NCBI RefSeq assembly: GCF_000182925.2
Contig: NC_026501.1
Location: 6,551,917-6,615,916, forward strand
Direction: 5' to 3'
Length of the DNA stretch: 64,000 nucleotides
Source: Neurospora crassa OR74A
Lineage: Eukaryota; Ascomycota; Sordariomycetes; Sordariales; Sordariaceae
Shown here: one piece after another, positions 24,372 through 35,808 of the stretch
Layout: every line of letters starts with the position of its first letter
Numbering within the stretch: the stretch's first letter is position 1
Notes under the pieces: model-generated
Told to the model about the DNA's origin: nothing
Database searches by the model: none
The model's input: the letters and a program-made list of their open reading frames with translations, nothing else
Program-made: the position numbers and the translations under genes

Positions 24372-25001
24372 TGAACCTCGTACGGAACCCGAAGCGGTGA
24401 TGATACTGGTAATAGTCGGAAGTGAAGCCGGAAGTGCCGGTAATTGATGCGAAAAGGTAACCGCGGTGATGGAGATAAAGATCTATTGCGCTATTCAGTG
24501 CTTGTCGTTCTCATCCAGGTATCCCTATTACCCGAAATTTTTGTCAAGTGTTAGCGCAGGTGTGAATCTCAGAAGATAGAGGAACACCAAAGCGGGTTGT
24601 CTGTAGCTTTGGGTTGCAAAAGCAGTTGTGTGTTCGCTATTTTGACGCCTGATTAATTCAACATATACCTCATCCAAAATAAAGCCTCTAGCCAGTGCTT
24701 CCAATGCCGCATTGCTCTGGCTATCGGATGGGCCCCCCAAAGGATATAGAAAAAGGTGTATTTGACACAAAAAAAAAACCAATTTCGTATTGCTGTTACT
24801 GTGACAATAGTAAACTCCAGCCATGCACAAGACAGGGTACAGGTTCGTTACATGTACCGTGCCCGGATCTTCCCGAACCACCCGCCACCATTCTCGCTAG
24901 TCAAGAGCAAGTTTCCCGCCACATCCGCGCGGTTCTCTCTCCTCGACGTATTCGCTTTTCTGATCCGCACAGAGTAAATCGCATTGTCGTAGTTGACGCA
25001 A
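24372..25001. other. Convergent 3' region between the secreted-protein gene and SDH2
   Basis: This 630-bp stretch holds the 3' ends of two converging genes. It includes an A9 run near 24770. No gene is supported. Confidence 0.6.
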
Positions 25002-25994
25002 TTAAAAGGCAAGCTCCTTCTTGATGTTGGCAATGGCGAGACCGGGGTTGAGACCCTTGGGGCAGGTGCGGGTGCAGTTGAGAATGGTGTGGCAGCGGTA
25101 CAAGCTCATGGAGTTGTTGAGGGCGTCCTTGCGCTCGGCGGTGCGCTCGTCACGGGAATCGGCTAGCCAGCGGTAAGACTGGAGGAGGATAGCGGGGCCG
25201 AGGTACTCCTCGGAGTTCCACCAGTAGGAGGGGCACGAGGTAGAGCAGCAGGCGCAAAGAATGCACTCGTAGAGACCATCGAGCTTCTTGCGGTCGGCCT
25301 TGGACTGGCGATACTCCTTGCCCTACACGTGATGACGTAGGTTAGCATCGATCTGTGCGCGCAGCTTCTTATAAAAGCGTATCCACTTACATCAGGGGAG
25401 GGAGTGTCCCTCTGGAGGTAGGGCTTGATGGACTTGTACTGCTTGTAGAAGAGGGTAAGATCGGGGACGAGATCCTTGACGACGTAGGTGTGAGGAAGGG
25501 GGTAGATCTTCATCTCAGCGCTGTTGTCGGCGGGAATGCGGCCTGTGGTTTGGAAAAGTAAGCATTCCGTCCGCCCCGAGAGACATATATCTCGGTGGAT
25601 GCTGCGACATGGACATACACAAGCAGGCGAGGGTGTTGGTGCCGTTGATGTTCATGGCGCAGGAACCGCAGATACCCTCACGGCACGAGCGGCGGAAGGT
25701 AAGGGTAGGGTCGAGCTCATTCTTGATGCGGACAAGGGCGTCAAGCACCATGGGACCGGTCTTGTTGAGGTCGAGGGTGTAGCTCTGCATGCGCGGCTTC
25801 TCGGTCGGGGTGTCGGGGTTCCAGCGGTAGATCTGGAAGGTCTTGAGCTTGGGGCTCTGCTCCGAAGAGGCCTGCTGGCTCTGGGTAGCACCGTCGGCAA
25901 GGTTGGCCATGCCGCGGGCGGCGACGACGGGGCGGAAGGCCGGCCGGGAGGCAGCGGCGAAGACACGGGCGGACGAAGAGCGGAGAGCGGCCAT
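25002..25994 (-). CDS. SDH2: Succinate dehydrogenase iron-sulfur subunit (complex II)
   Basis: Spliced product of 282 residues. Exons on the minus strand are 25994-25619, 25542-25391 and 25322-25002. The subunit carries electrons from FAD in Sdh1 to ubiquinone in mitochondrial complex II. The N-terminus [20 protein letters not shown] is a typical matrix-targeting sequence. The ferredoxin-like domain holds the [2Fe-2S] ligands C104, C109, C112 and C124 ([13 protein letters not shown] ... TLAC). The C-terminal domain holds the [4Fe-4S] and [3Fe-4S] ligands in [12 protein letters not shown] (from residue 196) and in [17 protein letters not shown]. All cluster ligands are present, so the enzyme looks functional. 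Both introns interrupt conserved codons and join in phase. This is the target of SDHI fungicides as a family; I have not compared resistance positions. Confidence 0.97.
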
Positions 25995-27173
25995 TTTGAC
26001 GGCGATGTGCGATACTGAGAGACGAGACAGAGACGAGACGAGACGAGGATGCGGAAAAGCAAGCAAGGGAAGCCGCTTGGCGGATGAGGTGAATGCCAGA
26101 CTACGTTTAAAATAACCGGAACCGGGTTCACAGGCGGAGCGACGGGAGTGAGAGATGTAGCAGTGAGGTGGACGGAGATGCCTTCTACTGTGAGTGGCGC
26201 ATCCGGGCGGGTTTGGCTGGACCCCCCCGGGCCGTCATGACTTTCTTTCAACCGCCTTGTGTTTCCCGGAACACCTCGGTAGACATCAGCCAATCAGCGC
26301 CCACTTATTCTTCAGCGTCCCGACTTCCGACCATGGGGAATGCCCACTAGCCATGCTATCCGGACAGTGTATAGCTGTGAACAGCATATCCCATCCCTGA
26401 TTGTCGCTCATTTTACATATCTGATTTTCTAGAACCACCGGCTCGTCTGCCACGCTATTTGTGAACATGACAGAGTGGATGAATGTTATATCTGTATGGA
26501 GCTTGGTACTAACCATTACAAGTACACAACATACGCCAAACATCCCTGGATTTGCTGCTACTACCTGTTCACATGTGCCAGAGCGTTTCACCCATCTTCG
26601 AATGGAGATGTCCCAACTTCAGTTTCTACAGCGCGGTGCCGTGATTGCGCGGGAGCCACGGCACGTCCAGCTTGGTAAGAACTTAAGAAGTTGCTACCAG
26701 TAAGTAGGCTTATAGCGAGCCGCTAGCGCGCTGATACTTCCGTTTTCCAGCACTGTTAACCCCAACCCTCTTCCTGTACCACATCGCTATCTAATCCGCA
26801 ATGTCTGGCCAGTCCACTTCGCGCATCGGATTGACGCCCGGTGCGTCGGGTTCCCGTCGTCACTGCAGTCTTCCCGCTTGCTTTTGCCGGCGATTCCTGT
26901 GGTGTGTTGATTGCCCGCAGACACTATCATGATTTACAGACACCTCTCCTTTCTCTAACCTCTCTCTCGACACAGCGGGCCCACAGGGGCTTCGCATGGA
27001 ACCAAACCTACAGCGTTATCTACTATTGATCCACGATCTCCTTCATTGACAACCACCAGGGGCATACCAATCACGTCTTTCCATCAGTCGCCTGATCCCC
27101 CTGGCCGATTGAAAGAGTTTCCACCACCCCCAACCCCCTCCGCAGCCTGGGCAATTGACCGTCCGCCCAAGCA
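25995..27173. promoter_or_regulatory. Divergent upstream region of SDH2 and PTC7
   Basis: This 1.18-kb stretch separates two divergent mitochondrial genes and must hold both promoters. On the plus strand it contains a strong intron-like 3' end: CTAAC branch, pyrimidine tract and CACAG at 26975. That suggests a spliced PTC7 leader and a short upstream frame beginning at 26801 (see findings). No other gene is supported. Confidence 0.55.
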
Positions 27174-28550
27174 ATGGCGTCCCTTAGCGCTCTCCGCATG
27201 CTGTCGGCCCCATGTCATACAGCCCGCCTGCGGCCGGCGAGGTCCTCGACCCTGATCATCAGCCCTACCTCCAGCAGCGCGTCGTACCGCTTCAGCCATA
27301 TCAGTAACTATAACCGACCCGCCGTCGACGGCATGCGATATCTGAGCACATTACCTCCGAGAGTGGGACGACGGATTGTCCACCAGCTCATGACACAAGC
27401 TCCATACTCGACGGCCGCCGAGCAGCCTGCCTCCGGATCCGGTACCAAGTTCGTCTACAACATCGCCGCCTCGTACGTCGGCAAGGGCCTCCCCTTCAAC
27501 CCGTCCACCCACGTCTTCCACTTCAACCCCTACCACCGAGTGTCGAAGCCCGGAAAGAAGGCAAAGTCGGCGCGCCCAGAGTCCGGCCAGGATGCCTTCT
27601 TCGTTAGCCGTGTGGGGAACAGGCCCGGCGAGGTTGCGCTGGGCGTAGCCGACGGTGTGGGCGGCTGGATGGACAGCGGTGTCGACCCTGCGGACTTTTC
27701 GCATGCCTTCTGCGACTATATGGCGGCTGCCGCATACGAGAACGACAGGCAGCCCACCAAGATTGCATCAGCGGCGGCTAACGGACCAGCAGCGCCCGCT
27801 GGTGGTGAAGGGAACACCAGTGATAATGCTCCGCTAACGGCACGCTCGCTGATGCAAAAGGGATACGAGGCTGTTTGCCATGACCCGACTATCAAGGCTG
27901 GTGGCAGCACGGCTGTGGTTGGCATGTTGGATGAGAGCGGCACGATGGAGGTTGCGAACCTTGGCGACAGCGGCTTCGTAATACTCCGGCTTAACGGGGT
28001 GCACACCGCCAGTGAACCCCAGACACACGCATTCAACACCCCCTTTCAGCTCAGCGTGGTTCCGCCTAGTATGTTGCTCCGCGCTGCGACCTTTGGCGGG
28101 GGACTGCTTATCGATCAGCCCCGCGATGCCGATGTGACCCGCCACAAGCTGAAGCATGGAGACGTTGTTGTCTTTGGAAGTGACGGTCTTTGGGACAACC
28201 TCTTCAACCAGGACATTCTCCGTCTGGTCAGCAGCACAATGCAGAAGCTCGGCGCTTGGAAGGGCACCGACGCTGGGGTCCAGGTCGCCGAGGACCTGAC
28301 TCCCTTCACCAAGCTCGACAGCGACGACAAGCCCATTTTCACGCTGCAGAGCTTCATTGCCACGCATATTGTCAGCGCCGCCAAATCGGCGAGCATGAAC
28401 GCGAAGTTGGACGGCCCGTTCGCCAAGGAGGTCAAGAAGTACTACCCTCAGGACGCGTGGCACGGCGGCAAGGAGGACGATATCTGTGTGGTCGTCGTAC
28501 TTGTTTCTGAGGAACCGGCGGACATGGCGACGCCGAAGCCACGCCTCTAG
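27174..28550 (+). CDS. PTC7: Mitochondrial PP2C-type protein phosphatase (Ptc7 family)
   Basis: A single exon encodes 458 residues. Ptc7-type phosphatases are Mg/Mn-dependent Ser/Thr phosphatases of mitochondria; the yeast enzyme activates coenzyme Q synthesis through Coq7. The N-terminus MASLSALRMLSAPCHTARLR is Arg-rich and free of acidic residues, as in matrix-targeting sequences. Metal-binding motifs are present: the GQDAFFV region, ADGVGGW with D160 and G161, GSTAVVG, NLGDSGFVILR and FGSDGLWDN with D337, and near the C-terminus GGKEDDICVVVV. A Gly/Ala/Asn-rich insert lies between the YENDRQ and ARSLMQKGYEA segments. The start is the first ATG of the open frame and gives the targeting peptide. 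Identification as Ptc7 rather than another PP2C rests on the overall order and the ADGVGGW form. Confidence 0.92.
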   Translation: MASLSALRMLSAPCHTARLRPARSSTLIISPTSSSASYRFSHISNYNRPAVDGMRYLSTLPPRVGRRIVHQLMTQAPYSTAAEQPASGSGTKFVYNIAASYVGKGLPFNPSTHVFHFNPYHRVSKPGKKAKSARPESGQDAFFVSRVGNRPGEVALGVADGVGGWMDSGVDPADFSHAFCDYMAAAAYENDRQPTKIASAAANGPAAPAGGEGNTSDNAPLTARSLMQKGYEAVCHDPTIKAGGSTAVVGMLDESGTMEVANLGDSGFVILRLNGVHTASEPQTHAFNTPFQLSVVPPSMLLRAATFGGGLLIDQPRDADVTRHKLKHGDVVVFGSDGLWDNLFNQDILRLVSSTMQKLGAWKGTDAGVQVAEDLTPFTKLDSDDKPIFTLQSFIATHIVSAAKSASMNAKLDGPFAKEVKKYYPQDAWHGGKEDDICVVVVLVSEEPADMATPKPRL

Positions 28551-30594
28551 AATGGAAGGATGTTTAGGGAATACAGGACAACATCAGAAATCCTTTGCGC
28601 AAAGCGACATAGAAAGGGGATAAACAAATATCTTTTTTATTGGCAGCATCCGGGATGGAGAGCGCATTGTATTCTGAAACCGCAACGACCAATTTAGGGA
28701 TCTTCATATTACATATCACATGTTTTTTTTGCATATCATATCCTCAACAACGCAGAACATATCTTTATGGAGCATTATCAGCGGCGTTCAAATGTCTCTT
28801 CCATCGACGGCTATTGTCTCAGAGACAAAGCAGTATGGCACTGGATCGAAGAAAGCATCCATGTTGTCGGATGTCGAGATATTGAAAGAAATCATATATT
28901 GATTCGATGTTGTGAATCTTACCTCGTCGGCGACGCTGCTCACCCTTAACCAACGTTATCAAGTGCCTCACCACCCCGCCTCATCATCATCCTAACCCTT
29001 AAAACCCACAGACCTGATTGAACTCTCCCCTGAAAGACCGCTCCCGTTCTATCCCATGTCAGCCCCGCAAGGTTGAAAAGGGTACTTCTCCCGACCGCCC
29101 CAGGCCTATGTTATGTTCTTCAACCCGCTTCCCTGTGGCTTCCGCCTTGCCTTCCTCCCTTCCACAAAAAAAAAGAAAAAAGAAAAGAAAAACGCACCAA
29201 ATCATCACCACACCCGGGTCCTATTACCGAGGTCATCGTTAATTCTGTGTTCTATCTACTAAGAGACCCATCTCGACCCGATTTAACATCGGCAGAAGAA
29301 GAAGAAGAAGAAGAAGAAGAAGAAGAAGAAGAAGAAGAAGAAGAAGAAGAAGAAGAAGAAGAAGAAGAAGAAGAAGGAAGACCCAACAACCAATAGTTAA
29401 AACAGCATAACACTCACTCAGCTCACGGGCCCCGACGGCATAATGGCGGCGCCAGGGCATGTAAGAAGGGAGCCCACAGGATCACTGGCAGAAAGTCACA
29501 GGTCTCGCTGCACGACACCGAGGAATGAACTTAACTAGGTAACCAATGGGTGCGTACGTACGCCTGTACGCCTTCCCTTCCCCCTCTTTCTCCCCTCTAT
29601 ACTTTCTCCGACATGATTGGGAAGCAAGAAGATAGCAAGGTAAGAAGCGATAGGGCCGACAACATGGACCACGCCTCATGGCTCACGGCAACACGGTCCT
29701 TGGCACTACCCCCCTGCGTTACGCACGCAGCATGCAGGTAGCCGTTGGCCGTTGAGAGTGTTGTACATGTCCATTTTCCGCCTGGCTGCCATTTGGGGGC
29801 CCTGGATCCTAACTCATCGACATGTCAAACACCCAAACAAACTCCCAGAATCCCGTCTCTGTGACGTCTTTCATGCCGGCATTGGATCTTGTGGGGACAG
29901 GTCCCTGCCCGGGCATCATCTCCCTGCATCTTGGGTGTTCCACCCAACCGCACCACAACTCCCAAGTGATCTGGTGAATCCCCTGGAGAAATCTGGGGTA
30001 ATGTGGGTCGTTGTGGATGAATTATGTATGTAAAGTTGAAGCTGGGGGATATGAATGTGACCGGGCACCAAATGGTGCGGTTACAAGAACAACAATAACA
30101 CCAGGCAGGTACGTAAGGGGATATTAATGGTTACGTTTGAAGAAACTGGCGACTTCAATTGCTTACGCCGTGGGTTGGTCGCTCAGAGCCCAACCCGTGG
30201 GATTCATCCACAAGAGGTGGTAAAGACTCATCAATGATAGGCCTAGTAAAAGAAATTATGCATTAAGCAGCTTCATCATCCATCGTCGGGGGTATTACAG
30301 TCCATAGCCACACTTTTGCCGCAATAGCTCTCCACCCGCTCGTATCCATCCTATCATTAAGCCATCACAAAGCGTCCATATTTTCCGTCAGTAAACTGCC
30401 AAGCCAACTCCAAGAATATGATTATCTCCAAATTTCCAAAAGCGAACTTTGGAGGGTATTCAGTCGTTTGGAGCAGCTGAGGCGTTGAAGCTCAGTTATA
30501 AACATATTGCTCCGTCAAGAAGAAGAAGAAATTATGTACGGGAACCACATCAAAAAGTGTTGTAGTTCCCTTCGTTTACATAACTGGAGGCTTT
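28551..30594. other. Gene-free stretch with a GAA microsatellite
   Basis: About 2.0 kb lies between the 3' ends of PTC7 and the Kre9-like gene. It contains the AAG/GAA tract at 29294-29377, A- and T-runs near 28720 and 29167, and a short inverted repeat near 30173 (TGGGTTGG with CCAACCC). The open frame through the GAA tract merely reads repeat-encoded Glu and is not a gene. Confidence 0.55.
29294..29377. repeat. Perfect AGA/GAA trinucleotide microsatellite, about 28 units
   Basis: An essentially uninterrupted AGA repeat of about 84 bp lies in intergenic DNA between convergent 3' ends. One strand is pure purine, so triplex formation is possible. The copy number is likely to vary between isolates. 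Confidence 0.95.
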
Positions 30595-31372
30595 CTAGTT
30601 AAAGAAGACGAGGGCAGCGACGGTTCCGAGGATGAGCGCTAGAGGAGAAGCGAAACGCTCAGCATTGTTGGTGTTGGGTGGGCTGTTGGTAGGGGCAGAA
30701 GCGGTAGAACTAGCGGCATGGGTGCTGCTGCTGGTGGTGGTGGTGGTGGTGGCAGCGGAAGAAGCTAATAAAAGATATTTGTATGAGTACGTGTTGTAAA
30801 ATTCACGATCAAGTTGATCGTGTCACGACATGCAACTTACCGACAGAGGTGACGGTGCTGCTAGCATCAGTGCTGGAGGCAGCGGAGCTTGATACAATGG
30901 TGCTCGACTCAACAGTGGAGGAGACCATGGTCGAGGTGCTGGTCTTGGTGACAGTGCTCAGGGTGCTCGAAGCGCCGGTAGTGGCCGCGGCACTGCCAAC
31001 ATAGGGAAAGCGGACACTGTAGTTCTCGTCCGCCTTGGAGTCACCATCGGCGATCTTGAAGGCATAAGTGCCGGAAGGAACATCCTCAGGAGTCCAGGTG
31101 TACGAGTCACCGGTAACGCCGGCTTTCAATTTGTCAGCGCGGCTCCTCGAAAGATGCTATCAGGTTCAAAACTTACAGGCAATAGTCTTGAAGGGAGTCA
31201 TATGATCCGCATCAGGGCCAGTCATCAACGTGATGGTAATGGGAGCAGTGGCATCCTTCCACTTAAGGGTATAATCGACGCCCTCTTGGATGTTGAAGTC
31301 AGTGTTGGTGATGGCGGGCTTAGCGAGAGCGTAAGCCACGAAGGCGCTAACGGCAGCGAGAGAGAACTTCAT
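30595..31372 (-). CDS. Kre9/Knh1-like GPI-anchored cell-surface protein
   Basis: Spliced product of 215 residues. Exons on the minus strand are 31372-31177, 31122-30841 and 30764-30595. The N-terminus MKFSLAAVSAFVAYALA is a signal peptide. Residues about 18-115 form the Kre9/Knh1 N-terminal (Ser-Thr-rich GPI membrane anchor) domain: FNIQEGVDYTLKWKDATAPITITLM, then SYTWTPEDVPSGTYAFKI and ENYSVRFPYVG. A Ser/Thr-rich stalk follows to about residue 180, suited to O-mannosylation. The C-terminus NNAERFASPLALILGTVAALVFFN* combines a small-residue site and a hydrophobic end, the layout of a GPI signal. Proteins of this family sit at the plasma membrane or wall, and several are linked to β-1,6-glucan; the exact role here is unknown. 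The start is the only ATG giving the signal peptide. Confidence 0.88.
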
Positions 31373-34300
31373 TTTGGCGACGTTGACGAAAGGTTACGGC
31401 CGTGTCGAGTAGTACGAGACTGTTGACAGAAGAGAGATGGCGAGCAACTAAAGTGAAAGAAAAAGACGCGGTCAGTCGGGGTGCTCATGATATAAACTTG
31501 TGACAGCGGCCCCCCAGCCTCCCAAGTGGAAGCGGATCACATCGGAATCTCACTCCGGGTCTCTTCCGCTTTTCGTTCTTCATCTGAGGACCACCGACAT
31601 CCTGGAGCAGGCGCGGGCGCGCGGAAATCGGTGGAGCGGTGGACGATGGATCGTGTGGATCGGCGACCGGGTCGCTAGTCTGGGGGTTGGGTATGGGGAT
31701 GTTCGCCTACGTACCCGATGGAGATTACTAGAATACTCTGAGTGTAGTTGTGAGTGTGGTGAAGAGCTTTCGATTGTGAATAGCGCAGTAATGAGCGTGG
31801 AAAGGACAGGAATCAAATTAGGTGGACGATATAGGGTAGCGATTGTACTGGTTTGAGAGGGTCAGGTCAGGAGTCGAGAGGGACGGTGTAGTGTAGGTTG
31901 ACGCTTCGAAAAGTCTGGAAAAAAAGGGAACGAGGCAGAGTACAAGTGGCAAGCCCAGCAACGGGCAGGGAGGACGGCGGGTCAAAGGTGGACGGGTAAG
32001 AATGGCACAAATCAGTTTTAGCTCCAAAGTGGCAGGCACCCTCGAAGCAACCTCAGTCGCTCGCAAGGGAAATCCCAAATCGTCGTGAAGCTGCAACTCT
32101 GCATAAATGCGTGCACCAATTAAAAGGCCTGGTTAGCAGGGGTATTTATTTGATGGGACGCTCCAGGCACCCTTTCTCGGTTCTCACCTCTTGCAACAGC
32201 TCGTCCAAGTAGGGTTGCTTTCCATGAACGGCGTGCTGAATTGCAGATTAGTTCTTGCCCAAATTCGATGGAACGGCCATTGGTTTCGCCTCCATCTCCA
32301 CGGCGTCTTCTGATCAAAACATTTGCTCGGAGATGACTCTTGAAGAGTTCAAGTTACCTGTCAAGATATCATATCATTGGATGCAAGCAATGACACAGTA
32401 CAGTATCCTGGGAGCACAAAGATCCCATACTGTAGTGTACACAGTAAAACCTATCAAACCCGTAGATCTCCCGCCAGGCACATCATCACAGGGCACCTCC
32501 TCTTCCCCAAGCCTGGAATGCGATGAGGTCAAGGGGCAGAGACATGTTCCAGTTCAGACCTCGGCGTGGCGCGCTTCGTTTGAACTGTTTGGATGCCATG
32601 ATTTTTGTGCTAGACAACGTCGCATGGAAATACCCCAAGCTCGGAACCCATGATGATTTCGAAGGTGGTCTCTTTGCCCCGCCAACGGTTGTAGTGTCGT
32701 ATGCTTGGTGGATCGCAAAGTGCAACCATTAGAGATCAGCACTGCCACCTTGTGTTGTTATGGAAACAGCGGCCGACCTCGTGTAAGCACAAGGAACACC
32801 CTTTCTGTGTTCGTCGTAAAACCAAAAGCGACATGGCAAAAGACTCTTCGTTGGGGTTTGGTGTATTAAAGACTCTGCAAGATCGAATAATGAAGCCGCG
32901 TCAATGCTGGTTGCGATCATGCAGCATCGCGTTCCTGCGCCAACATGTGGGGTTCTCGTCTTAATTTTACAGACATCAGGGGCTTCTATTGGTTGGATTA
33001 CCTTTCGGGGTTGGCCAAGAAACGGTTCCGAGTTCTGACTGTGCAGCATTTCGTTCGGACAATGCTTGGCCTGCAGTCCATCTGCTTGGGCCACTGCAGT
33101 CATCCACTGTGTTGAGATATCGGGGCAACATACTATGGAGCCAGGCATGGCGGGCCGGACTGAGAGGAATAGAATGGAATGTTAAAGGGCGTCGACATTG
33201 TTTTCTTCAGCGGCCGTCCTTCGTTCCTAGAGGTAACTGCAGGTGAGACCCCTCATTAGCGGACTGACCCGCAAGAGCTGGTGAAATTTTTGGCCCAAAA
33301 CGCTACTGATGGCGTGTGTCTCGGTTCACACAACTGAAGTGGTAGTCACATTACAACCCGGGCATGCAACCAGGATTGACAACTCGAAATGACGAACTGA
33401 CGTTTACTTGGTGGAAACGTTATTACGAAAAGGTCTGGGCAATCGGCAACACTTAAGCGCTTCATTGGAATCCCATTCCAGGTGATTAAGTAGGGGCGCG
33501 CGCATAGCCCTACCATGATGTCTGGTAAAGAGAAAACTGTGCATATATAAGGTCGCAAACAACCGCCATCATAGGCTCAAGTGCATGATTGGGCGAGCAA
33601 TGGGTGGCTTCTTGTGTCACTCGAGCTTGATTGCTTATGGATTGGCCACTCACATATCCGGCAGCCCGGGTATTCAGCCCCTTTGTTTCCATAAAGATTG
33701 GTCTTCGGTCAGAGCTCGATGGGCGTTTGCACTGATGATGAGAGACTCCAATTGCTGGGGCGAATGTCTGATAGTCTTGGCGGCACTGCCACATCTTGTA
33801 AATGATGCATCCGCCGCATAGCATCCGTAGTCTTTGGGTCCAAAGGCATCGGGAGGCGGTTTCAGACTGGACTGCGAGCATGGCATGCTTGACCCGAAAG
33901 TAGTATACCATTATCGTGTGCCATCGAAGCAACTCATCTTCTTCCGTCATAGATTGCTGTTGTCAACGGGTGTAAACGGGCTGTAGCGAAAGGTGGGGAC
34001 TTGGTGGGAAACGATTTCATTGTGATATCAAGACCGACTATGTCGTCGCAGCGGCTAACGGAGCTTGACTACAGTCAGCCTCATGAGCTCCGATCTCTTT
34101 TGGGTGCAGCAATGGCGAATGGCATAATAAGAGACCATTGGACATCGTTTACGGTTGTCATCAAGGCTCCGATGGCTCCAATGATGAGTGACGTTACACC
34201 CACTCATGCGGAATTCCGGCACATCTGCTCGCCATTCGCTTGACTTTCAACTTGTTCGCACAGATGTTGTAAACAGCCAGATAGAGTCTCGTGGGCATGG

Positions 34301-34609
34301 CTCTGTTTCGCGAATCGAGGCCCGAGTAACTGTAATAGCGTCACACTGCTTACAGACGGGGTTGCCCATGTCGCCGCATGTTTGACAGGTACGTGGGTGG
34401 ACCGAAACATAACTAGGAGACCGTACATCCGTACTCGTGGAACTTGAGTCGATGAAACCCAGCGTTGTGCTGCATGAAGGAGTCAGTTAATTGTTGGGAC
34501 ATGCAGAACTGTTGGAGCCCTATCAGAACAAGGCATCGATGCGCTTGACTGTGTGGGGATAATGTGTGACGGGAATCTTCAACCAGATGGCGTTATCCTA
34601 AGCCAACCC
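31373..34609. other. 3.2-kb gene-free stretch
   Basis: No gene is supported between the Kre9-like start and the HPM1 stop. The first several hundred bases should be the Kre9-like promoter, with CT-rich sequence. Open frames of up to 146 codons (for example 33510-33950, minus) have no recognisable motif and no splice partners. I could not recognise a transposon relic here, although a heavily mutated one would escape reading by eye. Confidence 0.45.
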
Positions 34610-35808
34610 TCAGGAGAGATAACACCGGACAACTCCGCGCCGGACACCCTCAGCCTCCTCGCGCAGAGGCTCAACCGAAGCACCGAGACCTCTCATCCGT
34701 AAGACAAAGTCGTCTAACGATCCTCCGACGCCAAAGTACATCTTCTTGGCGCCCACAATAGAGGAAGCATGGCCACTTGGACGCTCGTTGCGCTCTCGCT
34801 CCAGGATCAAAAGCAGCGTGGCCGCAAAGCTCTCGAGGGCGAAAGGCGAGTAGATGGTCTCTGCGCCAATGACCAGTGTCTGGACATTTCCTGTAGGGTT
34901 TGAGGGAATACCAGAGTTATAAAGAAGGTCGACAAACTCGGGGGACCATCCACCCGACAGGAAAGAAAGCGTGATTTGATTGGAGGTCAGGAACTCTTTG
35001 AAGGCTTCGACTACTCCGGGAAGCAGTTCGACTTCGTCCTCTAGCGAAAAGGCGTCCGCTAGAGCAGAAGTGCTCTCTCGCTGAGAGAGCGCCCAAGCGA
35101 GGATAAAGTTGGGCAGGGTGACCAGATAGAGAACTGATGGGTTATAGTCAGCCAGTACGAGCGTGAGCGGCTGCTTCTCGCCAGACTTTCTCTCGTTCAT
35201 TGCCCAGTGAAAGAGCGCGAGGGACGGCAGGGCAGTACCGCAGCCCAGCTGAAAAGCGATCTGTCAGCAACCACAAGAAATCGGGAAGAAAGCGGAACAG
35301 GATTAAAGAGCCAAGAAGAAGAGAGGACGACGCGTACCTCCATAAGCACACAAGGATCGCGATTGAGGACCGTGGGAGCGTTTTCGGAGGCGAGCACCTT
35401 GACCAAGTCGACGCTGCTTTCCCAGCTCTTGAAGCCACCCTCGTAGATACCCGTCTTGACATCGTGTTCCCCCAAGCCGGGTTCCGTCTCGGAGATATTT
35501 GAGCCATCGTCCTCAGCCATGAGCTGCACCCGAACATCCCACAGCTCTCGACGCGGGATCTGAATGACCTTGCGCTCTTCTAGCTCCACGTCTAGTAGGC
35601 TGTAGGCGATTTTGGACGGCAACCTCGATAGCATGTGATCGATATCATGGTGGGTTGGTGGCAGCAGTGGCTTTCCCTGAACGGGGAAAGCACTGGCACT
35701 TGTCGCCGCTGGCGGTGTCGGAGTGGCTATGCTGTTGACCTGAGAGGTTGATTGCCCGTCGTCCTCGATGTCGTCTCCCGCAAAACCGAAAGAAAATCCA
35801 GATGCCAT
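34610..35808 (-). CDS. HPM1: Protein-histidine N-methyltransferase (Hpm1/METTL18 family)
   Basis: Spliced product of 369 residues. Exons on the minus strand are 35808-35338 and 35248-34610. The yeast and human enzymes methylate a histidine of ribosomal protein uL3 using S-adenosylmethionine and affect 60S biogenesis and elongation. Family features in order: a low-complexity N-terminus MASGFSFGFAGDD, the family segment DVKTGIYEGGFKSWESSVDLV, SAM motif I split by the intron at E157-L158 (ELGCGTALPSLALF), then LVLADYNPSVLYLVTLPNF (motif II), TLSFLSGGWSPEF and LVIGAETIYSP. The C-terminus has KKMYFGVGGSLDDFV. The intron joins phase 0 to phase 0. The start is the ATG matching orthologue N-termini. 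Confidence in the family is high; the exact substrate is inferred from orthology. Confidence 0.92.

Noticed and set aside
29073-29396. Open frame with a poly-Glu end
   Set aside because: The Glu run is simply the GAA microsatellite read in frame.
33510-33950. 146-codon open frame, minus strand
   Set aside because: No recognisable motif, no splice partner, and codon content unlike the real genes in the window.
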